Shown here: positions 1-12,294 of the stretch, one piece after another
Layout of the letters: every line of letters begins with the position of its first letter
Position numbering within the stretch: position 1 is the stretch's first letter
From: Tachypleus tridentatus
Taxonomy: Eukaryota > Arthropoda > Merostomata > Xiphosura > Limulidae
Reading direction: 5' to 3'
NCBI RefSeq assembly: GCF_004210375.1
Contig: NW_027467782.1
Span: 21,989,276-22,053,275, forward strand
DNA: 64,000 nt
Translations under genes and position numbers: made by a program
The notes under the pieces: generated by a model
What the model was told of the DNA's origin: nothing
The model's database searches: none
What the model saw: the letters and a program-made list of their open reading frames with translations, nothing else

Positions 1-489
1 TATTTTAAATAAGTCGAGAAATTTTGGGTAAATTTCTAATTAGTTTTCTTGCGAGGAGCACTTTCAACTTTCTTAACATTTTAAAATGAAAACGTTATTT
101 CTTATTCTACATTGAAATTGATCAAATTTCATGTTTCACTTTTATCTGTTGGTTTATATATCAAGTTATGTTAAGAAACAAAGAGCACCAGTTTCATCGA
201 TACATTCAATCCTTCAAAATTAGGTTTATACGTTTGATATTCAGTCATATAATATATTTATTATTAAAAACACATTATAGGTAACGTGGTATTTTACAGT
301 AATTTAAATTGTGTTTGTAAAGTTCTTTGGAAATTTCATCAGTTAAATTATTAAGAAAGATAAATAATTTATTTATTTACTGAATTTATCTTATTTTTTA
401 AACATATTTGAAAAGGCTGAATATTTCAGTTTTTGTCAGTTGTGATAAAGTAAAGCTATTCATCTATGTATTTTAATATTTTTTGTATG

Positions 490-588
490 ATATTGTGTAC
501 AAAGCTACACAGTGAGCTATTCATCGCTAGTATCAAAACCCGAATTTTTTCTTTTTAAGTTGTGAGTCTTCCAGCTAAGCCATGAGAG
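490..588 (-). repeat. Degenerate SINE of the second family (SINE2)
   Basis: Read on the minus strand this resembles the short tRNA-like SINE seen more clearly at 21988-22103: a tRNA-like head followed by the tail with the motif tagctttgt. Here the tail reads acaaagctacacagtgagc on the plus strand and the head is badly decayed. The assignment rests on similarity to other copies in this window. Confidence 0.45.
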
Positions 589-791
589 GAAGGTATCTTA
601 TTATTTAATATATTTTATAGCGAGTTATAAATAAATATAATAAACTTTTAGATCTGTCTTAAAAATGTTACTATTTCTTCTTTATGTCTATCTATTTACC
701 CACTCGATTCCATCAAGGAACATAGGGCTGCAATCTCTTGCGGTTTCATGAACAAGTATTTAAGTGAACAGGTTGTAAGCCCACTGCACCG

Positions 792-1010
792 AGCCATCCC
801 TAATTTAGTAGTGTAAGACTAGATGGAAGTCCAGCAGCTAGTCATCACTTCCCACCACCAACTCTTGGTACTAACGAATAGTGGGATTGACCGTTACATT
901 ATAACGTCCCCACGGCTGAGAGGGCGAGCATTTTTGGCACGACTCGGGCGCGAACCCGCGACCCTCAGATTACGAAACGCACGCCTTAACGCGCTAGACC
1001 ATGCCGGGCC
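792..1010 (-). repeat. tRNA-derived SINE, family 1 (SINE1)
   Basis: On the minus strand it begins with a tRNA-like head starting gcccggcatggtc, with a box B (gggttcgcgcccgag region) and the SINE1 body (gtcaatcccactattcgt, then ctaaattagggatggct). The 3' tail is missing or diverged. Many other copies of the same body occur across the window in both orientations. It is a non-autonomous retroelement with an internal Pol III promoter that needs a LINE partner. Confidence 0.85.
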
Positions 1011-1080
1011 ACTTCTTCATATAAACTATGTCTATCTGAAAGTAGAATGTAGCATCTAATAAACATGTAAAAGAAGATAT

Positions 1081-1270
1081 GGAAATCAAGATTATCTCAC
1101 CCTCTCTCTTCACACACGTCTAGTGTTTATTGTTATTCTTCTAGAAATCAAGATTATCTCCCCCTCTCTCTACACACACGTCTAGTGTTTATTGTTTGTC
1201 TTCTGGAAATCAAGATTATCTACCCCTCTCTCTACAGACACGTCTAGTGTTTATTGTTATTCTTCTAGAA
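1081..1270. repeat. Three tandem copies of a 62-bp unit
   Basis: Units begin at 1081, 1143 and 1205 (gaaatcaagattatct) and end with tagtgtttattgttattctt. The array stops about 30 bp before the splice acceptor of the exon at 1300, so it lies in the intron next to that exon. Copies differ at only a few positions, suggesting recent duplication. Confidence 0.9.
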
Positions 1271-1299
1271 AATTAACAATAGTTTTTATCATATTTCAG

Positions 1300-1413
1300 G
1301 CTCCTACGTTGGTTGTGTTTGGAGAGTATGATCGTGGGAAAAATTCCGCTCTTTTATGCTTGTTAACCAGAAGTCAAGGTGTTGAGATCCCCAGAGGAAA
1401 CCATCCGGCTTAA
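1300..1413 (+). CDS. Terminal exon of an ABHD14-like alpha/beta hydrolase (possible)
   Basis: A pyrimidine-rich tract and the acceptor tttcag at 1294-1299 precede an open frame of 37 codons ending in TAA at 1411. The peptide starts APTLVVFGEYDRG and ends GVEIPRGNHPA. This matches the C-terminal part of alpha/beta hydrolases of the ABHD14 type: a strand followed by the G-(E/D)-x-D acid loop, then a G-x-H-P segment carrying the catalytic His. In relatives the protein continues 25-30 residues beyond the His-Pro. Here the stop comes two codons after the His, so the exon is shortened or decayed. Upstream exons would lie left of the window. The family assignment is from motif memory and is uncertain. 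Confidence 0.4.
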   Translation, partial: APTLVVFGEYDRGKNSALLCLLTRSQGVEIPRGNHPA

Positions 1414-3887
1414 CTAACTAGCCCTGGGCTTTGGCATAAACTTCTTTACAATTTCCTTCGTTATGCTAACAAGCTTGCACTTGAGACTCAACGAAACAAA
1501 GCCAGCAGAAGCCAAAAAGACATATTATACATATTTTAAATATATCTCACGATTTGTCAATTCTTGGCTGTGGATTGTGACAAAGAAAAAAAACGGATAT
1601 TAAGAAATATATTGCAATTCATGTTTTAAAGTAGTTTTATGTAATGAGAACGTTTTTTTTCTTTTTTGTACTTGACTTGCAGATTCCATATTAATGATGT
1701 TGAGAAAAAATGTGCTAAAAACCTATTCATGAAATGATAATAATAAATTTTATAACTATGTATACTGTTATACTGCTTATGGGACATACAACAGTGGAAA
1801 TAATTTGGAAATGTGCAGGTTATTCACACTGATGAGTAAAAAAGAATTAATAGTTGCATTTAAATGTACAGCTTGTCACTCTTACAATAAATACAAACAA
1901 AAAGTAGATACGTTCTATAATGTACTAATTTTATATTTGTTTTAAACCCATCAGTACATTTTGTTCTTACGAATAACATAAGTCCATTAATGTATCTTTG
2001 TTAATTGTTACTTCAAACTGTTATACCACATAAATCAGCTAAATTCTCAGGTTGCTGCTTGAAATTTCCAGTTTCATATTGGTATATACAGTCTCTTAAA
2101 ATGTTTGTATCTGGACATCTAGCTGGTCGAGACATGATTGAGAGAGAATTTCCTCCCATTTCTTATTCCCTTACATTTTCTACATGTCTGGGATCTCAGT
2201 TTGTTTGGATTATGAAACTCTGTCCAACAGGTCTTGTCTTTGAAAGCTGACACGATGAACAAGATTATGTTGTACTTGTCAGGATACTATGTAACATCAT
2301 TGACTGAGATGTGTAGTACTTACTTCACTGAACATGCTATATATTGATACCACTTCCCTATTCACGACTAAAGAAGCTGTCACAAACTTTTGTCAAATGA
2401 TTTGAATTTGGGTGCATTCGTAAGGACAATCTCCTCAAGCCTTCTAGCGTTTTCGTTTGGTTATTCCATCTAAGCAGTGGGTTCGGGACAACAAAACATC
2501 GACTGAGGCCATACGTATTGTACTGTTCTAGAGGTAACACTTACATTTATATCAGTGTCATTAGAAAAAATATCTAATATTTTAATTTTATTCACTCTTT
2601 ACATAATTATTACCAGTACAGCTCAAATAGCGTAGTAAGCAAATTATTTAGTTAATTATTAGTTACATATAGCTTAAAAGGGTCCTGACAGTAGAATGAT
2701 AACTGGGTCACTGCAACATACCACTTAAAACTTTTAATTCGTTCAGACGGAAAGTTATGAAGTGACTTCCTAAAAATCAGTTGGTTGGTCTACTGAGTGT
2801 CAATGTCAAATGTCTTTGATGGATGTTGAGGACGTTATGTCTGGAATTTGTGTTTGCGTGTAGAGATCATTATATCCCAATATTGCTGCATTTTTTAAAT
2901 ACGACAGTGTAGCATGTCAGCTTGTAAGACTCCATGGTGGGTGAGTCAGTCGGTACCAAATTATATCTCATTTTTATGAATACTGTCTTATCTTGTTTAC
3001 GATCTGTTTCAAGTTTCAAATTCTTCTTCTTTGTTGGACAAAACTTCAATCCTTATTGGGTAAAATGATATCATTATTTATTCAATAGGACTTAGGGGAA
3101 CTCCATAAATGTGTTGAAAAACTGTCATCAATAGACATTGTTGTTATTGAAACATCAAAGCTCGTTTTTTAGGTCCAGTATGGTCCAAGCCACAGGACAA
3201 GGGTGTTAGATAAACTGATGCACACCAACCAGTACCATTATTTTCAGTTTGTTTTCTTCCTATTATTCTGAAAACATTAAGTCAGGTTTTTAAAAACCCA
3301 CTTCAAATAATATACCATTAATGTGGTTATTAGAATACTTTATATTACGTAGCTTTAACCTGTGTTTGCTACGGAAATAATAACTATGATAGCAGTAATT
3401 GTGAACCTTTATGTTTAAACTGCCAGGGATCACGTCTTCTTATTTGCAATCATACTGCTACTGGAAGGACGATATTACGAAAATTGGTTGTGTTATTAAT
3501 GGAAGCGAGTTAGTCTTCAGCTGTGCATTTCACTATTTTGTTTGAGTTTTGACATCGATATCTGTACAACATTCTGTGTGTTTTTACCTTATCTCAGTAT
3601 TTCGTAAACTCCTGAATTTCCCTTTGCTGATAAAGTTATTTCAGATGAGACTTCTCCCTCTAGAGATACGGCATAATTATATGTCTTAGGCCAAACTGTT
3701 TGGATGTTGATTTGTTCATTTTGACTTGTTCCATCCACTAAATGGATGATAACCTATGATCCAACCTATGAGAGTGATAATGTTCTCACCAATCTAAGAG
3801 AGGTTGAATGCAGCTACAGCCAACTGTTCCTATGCTTTAATGAAACTTGGAGGAGGCAAAGTATCCTTCCTTACTATTCTAAGCAAG
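1414..3887. other. No recognisable gene
   Basis: AT-rich sequence with short random open frames only. I see no homology, splice-flanked exon or tandem repeat that I can support. It may include the 3' UTR of the exon ending at 1413; an aataaa-type signal occurs near 1742. Confidence 0.5.
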
Positions 3888-4112
3888 CAATGGTGTTATG
3901 GTTAGGAGGCTCCACTCACAATATGCAGATCGGGGTTCGAACCCTATGATCAAACATTTCGCCCTTTCACCCTTTTAATTCCACTATTCATTGATAAAAG
4001 AGAAGCCTAAGAGTTGGCGGTAAGTTGACTAAGTGTCTTTCCTCTAGTCTATTATTTCTAAATTAGAGGCATTTAGTGCAGATAATTCTCAAGTAGCTTT
4101 GCGCAAAATCCA
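3888..4112 (+). repeat. Old SINE1 copy
   Basis: It has a tRNA-like head with box B (ggggttcgaaccct near 3933), then the SINE1 body (aattccactattcattgataaaagag, cctaagagttggcggt) and the tail ctcaagtagctttgcgcaaaat. Many substitutions and small deletions make it one of the older copies. Confidence 0.85.
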
Positions 4113-5459
4113 ATAATTTACCTCTTCTTTCTAACTTCATCCTGCTATTGTTAACAACTGTATATGTCATCCTAAAGAATACTGACTGTCAAAAAGTACA
4201 TCATAGACACTTTCTTTTACCAACCTCACAGCGTTCTGTAAGCCATACATCATGTATTAAATTATAAAAAAAAGAATACCAGGTTCTCTTTCACCACCAC
4301 CACCACCACTTTAAAAGTTTTCTGGTATGAGATTCGGAAGTATATATCCATTCTATTTTCTATCTTGTAAACTAGTGGAGAAAAAGTGTTCTGTCTTGTA
4401 TCCTAATGGCCAAGAAGTATTCTGTTTTATAACCTAGTATCCAAAAATTGTTCTGTCTTGAAAAGTAGTAGCTAAGAAGTGTTCTCTCTTATAGCCTAGT
4501 GGCCAAGAAGTGACTAACTTACAGGCGATTAGCAGTACTCTCGCTTTTCGTATAATTCTGGTAAGTACCAAGTTTTTCCGGAGTTTCGATCAACAAAATA
4601 AATACTGGAATTAATTGTTCTTAATCACTTTACTACGACTGAACTCAAACTATCTCTCTAAGTTGTCTATTACGGCTACTAAACAAGATGTTGGGTTATT
4701 CATTTTTGGTAACTTTTAACTCGTTAGTGGAGTTTGGTCACGCTACAGTTCAGCTGGCTCTTATCGGTCAGTACGTTTGTAATTGTACATAATACGTTCC
4801 AATGTTTGAAAGACGAGACATATAACTTGTAGCACTGTTTAACTTGGATTTAACGTGGTTAAAAAGTGATAAATATTCCCCAAAACATCATAATTTGATT
4901 TCTTTATTCTACGTACATTACACAATTTTAATAATAAATAATTCTTTGCATTTTAAAATATTCAAATTATTACATAAAATTTATAAGAGTAATTTTAAAA
5001 CAATAATATTCTTTTTATCTGATTTCTTTTGAGAATTTAGTCTTTCCTTGTTACTTGACGTGTCCATAATTGTAACATTGGTTTCAATATAGCTACAAAA
5101 TACATTTGACAAATTGTCACATATCTAAAGTAAAAAAAAAAAAAAGTTTGACAGTCGACGAGAATGTAGGATCCACCTTCATGATGATGACTTCATTTGA
5201 TGGAAGTTTCTGGTTACTTAGAAGATAAAAAAATATGTAATTTTTAAACACTGTACGACGCTATCAAAACTGTTTTGTTTTTCACAGATTTCGTCTAAAC
5301 GATAACACCGTTGTTTCGTTTCATCAGAACCTTCATTATAATTCATAAACGTCACAAAAATGGGAAGTATTAAATATATTTATAAACTATCTATATATAA
5401 TATACGTAATAATGATGAAATCTGAAAACAGAAATAGCCAAAAATGTGTTCGTTGTCAA
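4113..5459. other. No recognisable gene
   Basis: AT-rich intergenic or intronic sequence. It holds a short (ACC)n run near 4293-4310 and, at roughly 4375-4510, a loosely repeated phrase (aagaagtgttctgtcttat-like) in about four degenerate copies. No coding exon or RNA gene is supported. Confidence 0.5.
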
Positions 5460-5756
5460 CTCACGCGGGAGCTTTGGTTTCTTTCGAATTTCGCGCAAAG
5501 CTACAAGAGGGCTATCTGCGCTAGCCATCTCTAATTTAGCAGTGTAAGACTAGAGAAAAGGCAGCTAGTCATCACCACCCACCGCCAACTCTTCAACTAT
5601 TCTTTTTCCAACGAATAGTGGGATTGACCGTCACATTATAACGTCCTCACGACTGAAAGGGCGAGCATGTTTGGTGTGATGGGGATTCGAACCCACGATC
5701 TTCAGATTACGAGTCGAGTGCCTTAATCACCTGGCCATGCTGGGCTCACGCGGGAG
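5460..5756 (-). repeat. Full-length SINE1 with perfect 12-bp target duplication
   Basis: The element proper is about 5472-5744, flanked by identical ctcacgcgggag at 5460-5471 and 5745-5756. On the minus strand the tRNA-like head has box B (gggttcgaatccccat), followed by the SINE1 body and the tail tagctttgcgcgaaattc. The perfect duplication indicates a fairly recent insertion. Confidence 0.92.
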
Positions 5757-5865
5757 TTACAAATTTACATAAAATTTATATTTTATAGATTTCAGAGATT
5801 TATAGAAATATCTGAGACAAAACAGAAACCTACGATGACACACAGCACAATATTTATTAGAAATA

Positions 5866-6112
5866 CAGGGTGTTCGGAAAGTCATTGTGCACTTATATAT
5901 TTATTAACAGACATGTTTCAATACCGAATAGGAGGTAAATATGAATGATAATTGCAAAAAATGTTGAAAGTGACTCCCGTTGGCATCAATACAGGCTTGG
6001 ATCCTTCTTATTTTGTTTCTAAACACCGCTATCAGTTGCTGGCTTGAAATAGACTGAATGAATGCTGTTATCGCTGCTTTCAAAACCGCACAGTGACTTT
6101 CCGAACACCCTG
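5866..6112 (-). mobile_element. Internally deleted mariner-type element (247 bp)
   Basis: The terminal inverted repeats are cagggtgttcggaaagtca at the left and its complement at 6094-6112. TA dinucleotides flank both ends (5864-5865 and 6113-6114), as expected for the Tc1/mariner superfamily. Between the ends, the minus strand keeps an open piece reading RIRRIQACIDANGSHFQHF. This resembles the C-terminal tail of mariner-like transposases with a DUF4817-type N-terminus. The element is a deletion derivative that keeps both ends and the last transposase codons. Confidence 0.85.
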
Positions 6113-6114
6113 TA

Positions 6115-7189
6115 TAATCTCACAAAAAAGCAGATTACAATTGTAGTGTGTTATAAAATAGAAGGAAAGATAGTTTCACTTGATAACGAACCAGTAGAGA
6201 GTAGAGATCAAACTTTAACAGAAACTGAAGGGCGGTCTTTAACAGGATAATTACAATGTGGTTGGCACAGAGAAATAGCAAGCTTTTCGTGGAACTGTTG
6301 ATAGTTTAATCCACACTGAAATACAAGGATGAAGGTAATATTGACAACAGTAAGATAAACATTTAGTACGAAGTAATCCAAGTGGGTGTATAGCCACTAC
6401 AAAACTACCACTGACAACAGGTGACAGGATGAAATGTTTTAAGTGGACGTTGAAACACACACAACGAGATGACCAAAGTTAGAAACGTGTACTTTTAGCA
6501 GGTGCATTCTATATCGAATTATTTAGTACGGATGAAAGACATTTTGCTTGGTGGGATAGAGAAAAATGGATCAATGAAATATTCACAACAATGGTTTGTA
6601 TTTCACAATTAACATGTTTTACGCTGAATAGGCTTATATAAAAACTGAGAAAGTTAATTAAAAGGCTTAGCTGAACTGTGGAGAGTAACACGGGACATTT
6701 GTAACGATAATCCAAATTACATATTGACAAACGGTAGAGCAGCATGAGAATACGGTGTAATGTTTCATGTGATGAGAAGGTCTCACATGAAAATGATAAT
6801 CACGCCCCTCGTCATGTTGACAAAACGTTAAAATCCCTTCACTATTGATCTCTTTTAGTAGGATGGTCAAATTCCTGAACTCTTTATGGTTGTTATTCTG
6901 TTAAAGATCTCAATGCCGTTGGATTAACCAGATAGTAAAACTTGTGTCTATAAAGATAGTAACGAAGATGGTACACTACATGGAAATTTCTAAAAACGCT
7001 TTATCAAAAGTGTAGCATCTTTTTACACAGTTATTTCATAACTTCCTTATAAAGAAAAAAAAATGCCTTTCTCTCCTATTACACAATTATTTCTAGTGAT
7101 GGTGAGCTTTTGGGAAGATAACACTGGTATTGTGGCAAAACTTTATAACTTAAATGTCTTTTTTCTTTCAATCTTATCTTAATCATTAG
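6115..7189. other. No recognisable gene
   Basis: Only short, unrelated open frames of 60-80 codons on both strands; none shows a motif or splice context. No repeat structure is obvious. Confidence 0.5.
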
Positions 7190-7605
7190 GATAAAATATT
7201 ATGGTATAGTAATCTATACTCTAACATACTCCATCGGTAATTAGAGAGTTAAACAGCAGTATCAAATCATATGGCATGGTAATCTATGCTCTAACATACT
7301 CCATTAATAGTTAAAGAGTTAAACAGTAGGATAAAATCATACAGTATGGTAATCTATATTTTAACATACTCCATTAATAGTTAGAGAGTTAAACAGTAGG
7401 TAGAATCATATGGTATGGTAATCTATACTCTAACATACTCCATTAATAGTTAGAGAGTCAGACAGTAGGATCAAATCATATGGTATGGTAAAATACTCTT
7501 ACATACTCCATTAAGAGTTAGAGAGATAGACAGTAGGATCAAATCATATGGCATGATAATCTATACTCTAGCACACTCCATTAATAATTAGAGAGTTGGT
7601 GCAAC
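7190..7605. repeat. About six tandem copies of a 70-bp unit
   Basis: The phrase atggtatggtaatctatact recurs at about 7201, 7271, 7341, 7411 and onward, followed in each unit by ctaacatactccattaatag and tagagagttaaacagtagga. The units are 5-10 percent diverged. This is an AT-rich minisatellite with no coding content. Confidence 0.9.
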
Positions 7606-7721
7606 AATTTATGAAACAAGTTTTAAAGTAGCAAATTCTCACAGCTGAGTACCTGTTCCATATATTGTCTTCTTTGTTCTTCTCTTTGCCTTCTTCTTCT
7701 CTGCATATTCAAGATTGAAAA

Positions 7722-8221
7722 NNNNNNNNNNNNNNNNNNNNNNNNNNNNNNNNNNNNNNNNNNNNNNNNNNNNNNNNNNNNNNNNNNNNNNNNNNNNNNN
7801 NNNNNNNNNNNNNNNNNNNNNNNNNNNNNNNNNNNNNNNNNNNNNNNNNNNNNNNNNNNNNNNNNNNNNNNNNNNNNNNNNNNNNNNNNNNNNNNNNNNN
7901 NNNNNNNNNNNNNNNNNNNNNNNNNNNNNNNNNNNNNNNNNNNNNNNNNNNNNNNNNNNNNNNNNNNNNNNNNNNNNNNNNNNNNNNNNNNNNNNNNNNN
8001 NNNNNNNNNNNNNNNNNNNNNNNNNNNNNNNNNNNNNNNNNNNNNNNNNNNNNNNNNNNNNNNNNNNNNNNNNNNNNNNNNNNNNNNNNNNNNNNNNNNN
8101 NNNNNNNNNNNNNNNNNNNNNNNNNNNNNNNNNNNNNNNNNNNNNNNNNNNNNNNNNNNNNNNNNNNNNNNNNNNNNNNNNNNNNNNNNNNNNNNNNNNN
8201 NNNNNNNNNNNNNNNNNNNNN
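7722..8221. other. Assembly gap of 500 N
   Basis: Exactly 500 undetermined bases, which is probably a nominal size. The right edge opens directly into the 39/40-bp satellite, so the gap may hold more of that array. Open frames drawn across it are artefacts. Confidence 0.99.
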
Positions 8222-11200
8222 TTACAAAGAACAAGAAAAACTCTATGTTAATATAACACTTGTTACACAGAAAAAAGAGACACTCATGTTATATATACCA
8301 CTTTTACAAAGAACAAGAGATTTTAAAACTCATGCCAATATATAACACTTGTTACAAAGAACAAGAGATACTCATGTTAATGTAACACTTGTTACAAAGA
8401 ACAAGAGATACTCATGTTAATATAACACTTTTAGAAAGAACAAGAGAAACCTGCATTAATATAACACTTGTTACAAAGAACAAGAAACACTCATGTTAAT
8501 GTAACACTTGTTACAAAGAACAAGAGACACTCGTGTTAATATAACACTTGTTACAAAGAAACAAAAGACAATCATGTTAATATAACACTTGTTAAGAAGA
8601 ACAAGAGAACTCTGTTAAGCTAACATGACACTTGTAGCACAAGGCAAGAACAAGAAACACTCGATGTTTATGCAACACTTGTTGCTAAAAAAACAAGAGA
8701 CACTCATGTTAATGTAACACTTGTTAAGCAAAGAACAAGAGAACCTCGAGTTAATATAACTTGTTAAAAAAGAACAAAAATCTCATGTTAATGTAACACT
8801 TGTTACAAAGAACAAGAGAACTCGTGTTAATGTAACACTTGTTAAAAAGAACAAAATCTCAATGTTAATGTAACACTTGTTACAAAGAACAAGAGACACT
8901 CATGTTAATGTAACACTTGTTAAAAGAACAAGAGACACTCATGTTAATTTAACACTTGTTACAAAGAACAAAAAGACATTCATGTTAATGTAACACTTGC
9001 TACAAAGAACAAAAGAAAATCATGTTAATATAAAACTTGTTACAGAGAACAAGAGAACTTGTGTTTATGCAACACTTGTTACAAAGAACAAGAGACACTC
9101 ATGTTAATGTAACACTTATTACAAAGAACAAAAGAACTCGTGTTAATTTAACACTTGTTACAAAGAACAGGAGAACACGTGTTAAAGTAACACTTGTTAC
9201 AAAGAACAAGAGACTCATGTTAATGTAACACTTGTTACAAAGAACATGAGACATTCGTGTTAATGTAACGCTTGTTACAAAGAACAAGAGACACTCATGT
9301 TAATGTAACACTTGTTACAAAGAACAAGAAAACACTCATGTTAATATAACACTTGTGACAAAAAAGAACAAAAGAACTCGTGTTAATATAACACTTGTCA
9401 CAAAGAACGAGAGAACTCATGTTAATGTAACACTTGTTACAAAGAACAAGAGAACTCGTGTTAATATAACACTTGTTACAAAGAACAAGAGACACTCATG
9501 TTTATGTAACACTTGTTACAAAGAACAAGAGACACTCGTGTTAATATAACACTTGTTACAAAGAACAAGAGACACTCATGTTATAATAACACTTGTTACA
9601 AAGAACAAGAGAACTCGTGTTAATATAACACTTTTTACAAAGAACAAGAGACACTCATGTTAATGTAACACTTGTTACAAAGAACAAAAAAACTCGTGTT
9701 AATATAACACTTGTTACAAAGAACAAGAAAAACTCGTGTTAATATAACACTTGTTACAAAGAACAAGAAACACTCGTGTTAATATAACACTTGTTACAAA
9801 GAACAATAGAACTCGTGTTAATGTGAACACTTGTTACAAAGAACAAGAGACACTCATGTTAATATAACACTTGTTACAAAGAACAAGAGACACTCATGTT
9901 AATGTAACACTTGTTATAAAGAACAAGAGACACTCCTCGTGTTAATATAACACTTGTTACAAAGAACAAGAGAACTCGTGTTTATGTAACACTTGTTACA
10001 AAGAACAAGAGACAAGTCATGTTAATGTAACACTTGTTACAAAGAACAAGAGACACTCATGTTAATGTAACACTTGTTACAAAGAACAAGAGACACTCAT
10101 GTCAATATAACACTTGTTACAAAGAACAAGAGACACTCATGTTAATGTAACACTTGTTACAAAGAACAAGAGACACTCATGTTAATGTAACACTTGTTAC
10201 AAAGAACAAGAGAATTCGTTGATATAACACTTTTACAAAGAACGAGAGACAGTCATGTTAATGTAACACTTGTTACAAAAGAACAAAAGACTCTCATGTT
10301 AATATAACATTTGTTACACAGAAAAAAGAGTCACTAATGTTTATATAACACTTGTTACAAAGAACAAGAGACACTCATGTTAATGTAACACTTGTGACAA
10401 AAGAACAAGAGAACTCGTTGATATAACACTTTTTTATAAAGAAGGAGAGACAGTCATGTTAATGTAACACTTGTCACAAAGAAGAAAAGACTCTCATGTT
10501 AATATAACACTTGTTACACAGAAAAAGAGTCACTCATTTTATATAACACTTGTTACAAAGAACAAGAGACACTCGTGTTAATGTAACACTTATTACAAAG
10601 AACAAGAGAACTCGTGTTTATATAACATTTGTTACAATGAACAAGAGACACTCGTGTTAATATAACACTTGTTTCAAAGAACAAGAGACACTCATGTTGA
10701 TATAACATTTGTTACAAAGAACAAGACACAATCATGTCAATATAACAGTTGTTACAAAGAACAAGAGACCATCATGTTAATATAACACTTGTTACAAAGA
10801 ACAAGAGAACTCATGTTAATGTAACACTTGTTACAAAGAACAAGAAAACTCATGTTAATGTAACACTTGTTACAAAGAACAAGAAAAAATCACGTTATTA
10901 TAACACTTGTTACAAAGAACAATATAACTCACGTTATTATAACACTTGTTACAAAAGAACAAGAGAACTGTGTTGATGTGACACTTGTTATAAAGAAGAA
11001 GAGACACTCATGTTTATGTAACACTTGTTACAAAGAACAAGAGAACTCATGTTTATGTAACACTTGTTACAAAGAACAAGAGAACTCATGTTTATGTAAC
11101 ACTTGTTACAAAGAACAAGAGAACTCATGTTTATGTAACACTTGTTACATAAAGAACAAGAGACACTCATGTTAATGTAACACTTGTTACAAAGAACGAG

Positions 11201-11275
11201 ATACACTCATGTTAATGTATCACTTGTCACAAAGAACAAGAGAATTCGTTTTAATATAACACTTATTCCTTATTG
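8222..11275. repeat. Satellite of about 77 units of 39/40 bp
   Basis: The unit is roughly acacttgttacaaagaacaa followed by gagacactcatgttaatgta. The length alternates between 39 bp (gagaactcgtg form) and 40 bp (gagacactcatg form). Each unit contains two small inverted repeats: CTTGTT/AACAAG around acaaag, and GTGTTA/TAACAC around a 3-base centre. Runs of 39-bp units are 13 codons long, so both strands show chance repeat peptides (VTLVTKNKRTRVN-like on plus, LFFVTSVTLTR-like on minus). The left border is the assembly gap; the right border fades near 11275. Confidence 0.97.
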
Positions 11276-12030
11276 TTTCTTATTGTCTAATCGTTGGAGT
11301 TCTCCTGTTACATGTTGTAATTTATCTTGAAGAAGTCTCTGATTTATTATGTTATATATGTTACACATTATGGTTTTAAAAAATATGCTGGAAAATTGAA
11401 TTTAGAACTTAGATAAATATTAATATGTATCAAATTTATGATACTTGCCAACAAGACATACACACAATTTTCTTTGTTAATACTATCATACAATAAATAA
11501 AAAAAAAACAATACAATTTAAAATAATGGTGAATACAAATAGTGAATACAAATAATTATTTGTATACAAAAATTTTACAAACTCACAAATAATATTCAGT
11601 CTTCTATGCGGTCTGGAACTGAATATTTTATTGACAGCCTTACACTGCTTTATATGTAACTATCAAATACATATAAATATATATACAGGTATAGGTAATA
11701 CATACCCTTTGTTTTACGGTTTTAAACTTTTGATTATCAGACAAGTCACTGCAGAGTCTTTGAGTAAACGCTGTACTTTTCTCATGTGAATAAATAGAAC
11801 CTATGACAGACACTTGAACTTCCTGAAAATAACAACAAACAAAACAGCCATAATTGTAGTTAGGTCATCTGTAAAGAAACTTAATATATTACCTAAAATG
11901 AAAACAGAAAAAAATGCAAATTTCAATGTAAAATAAAGACTGTTGGAAATAATAGGTAGTTATGAAGTTGTATAAACTATCTTGAGTTACACTTACAATT
12001 AAGATTTAATTAATCAATCAATATAAATAG
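11276..12030. other. No recognisable gene
   Basis: AT-rich single-copy-looking sequence between the satellite and a SINE. No exon, RNA gene or repeat that I can support. Confidence 0.5.
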
Positions 12031-12294
12031 TTTGTTTGTTTTTGTTTTGGAATTTCGCACAAAGCTACTCGAGGGCTATCTGTGCTAGCCGTTCCTAATT
12101 TAGCAGTGTAAGACTAGAGGGAAGGCAGCTAGTCATCACCACCCACCGCCAACTCTTGGGCTACTCTTTTATCAACGAAAAGTGGGATTGACCGTCACAT
12201 TATAACGCCCCCACGGCTGGGAGGGCGATCATGTTTGGCGCGACACTCAGATTACGAAGCGCACGCCTTAACGCGCTAGGCCATGCCGGGCCCC
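12031..12294 (-). repeat. SINE1 copy with a deleted box B
   Basis: It has the typical SINE1 body and tail. In the tRNA-like head the sequence passes from gcgcca-type DNA straight to the anticodon-side arm (gcgacactcagattacg on plus), so the stretch containing box B is missing. Imperfect flanks (atataaatag at the left, gtataactag at the right) may be the target duplication. Without box B the copy should not be transcribable from its own promoter. Confidence 0.88.

Noticed and set aside
7623..8251. Long open frames on both strands across 7.6-8.25 kb
   Set aside because: They consist almost wholly of the 500-base N gap.
9037..11206. Open frames of 60-100 codons in the satellite as a repeat protein gene
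   Set aside because: They exist only where 39-bp units happen to follow each other, occur on both strands, and have no splice or start context.
8222..11275. CRISPR-like array of regular repeats
   Set aside because: The repeat is contiguous with no unique spacers, the genome is eukaryotic, and unit length drifts; it is a satellite.
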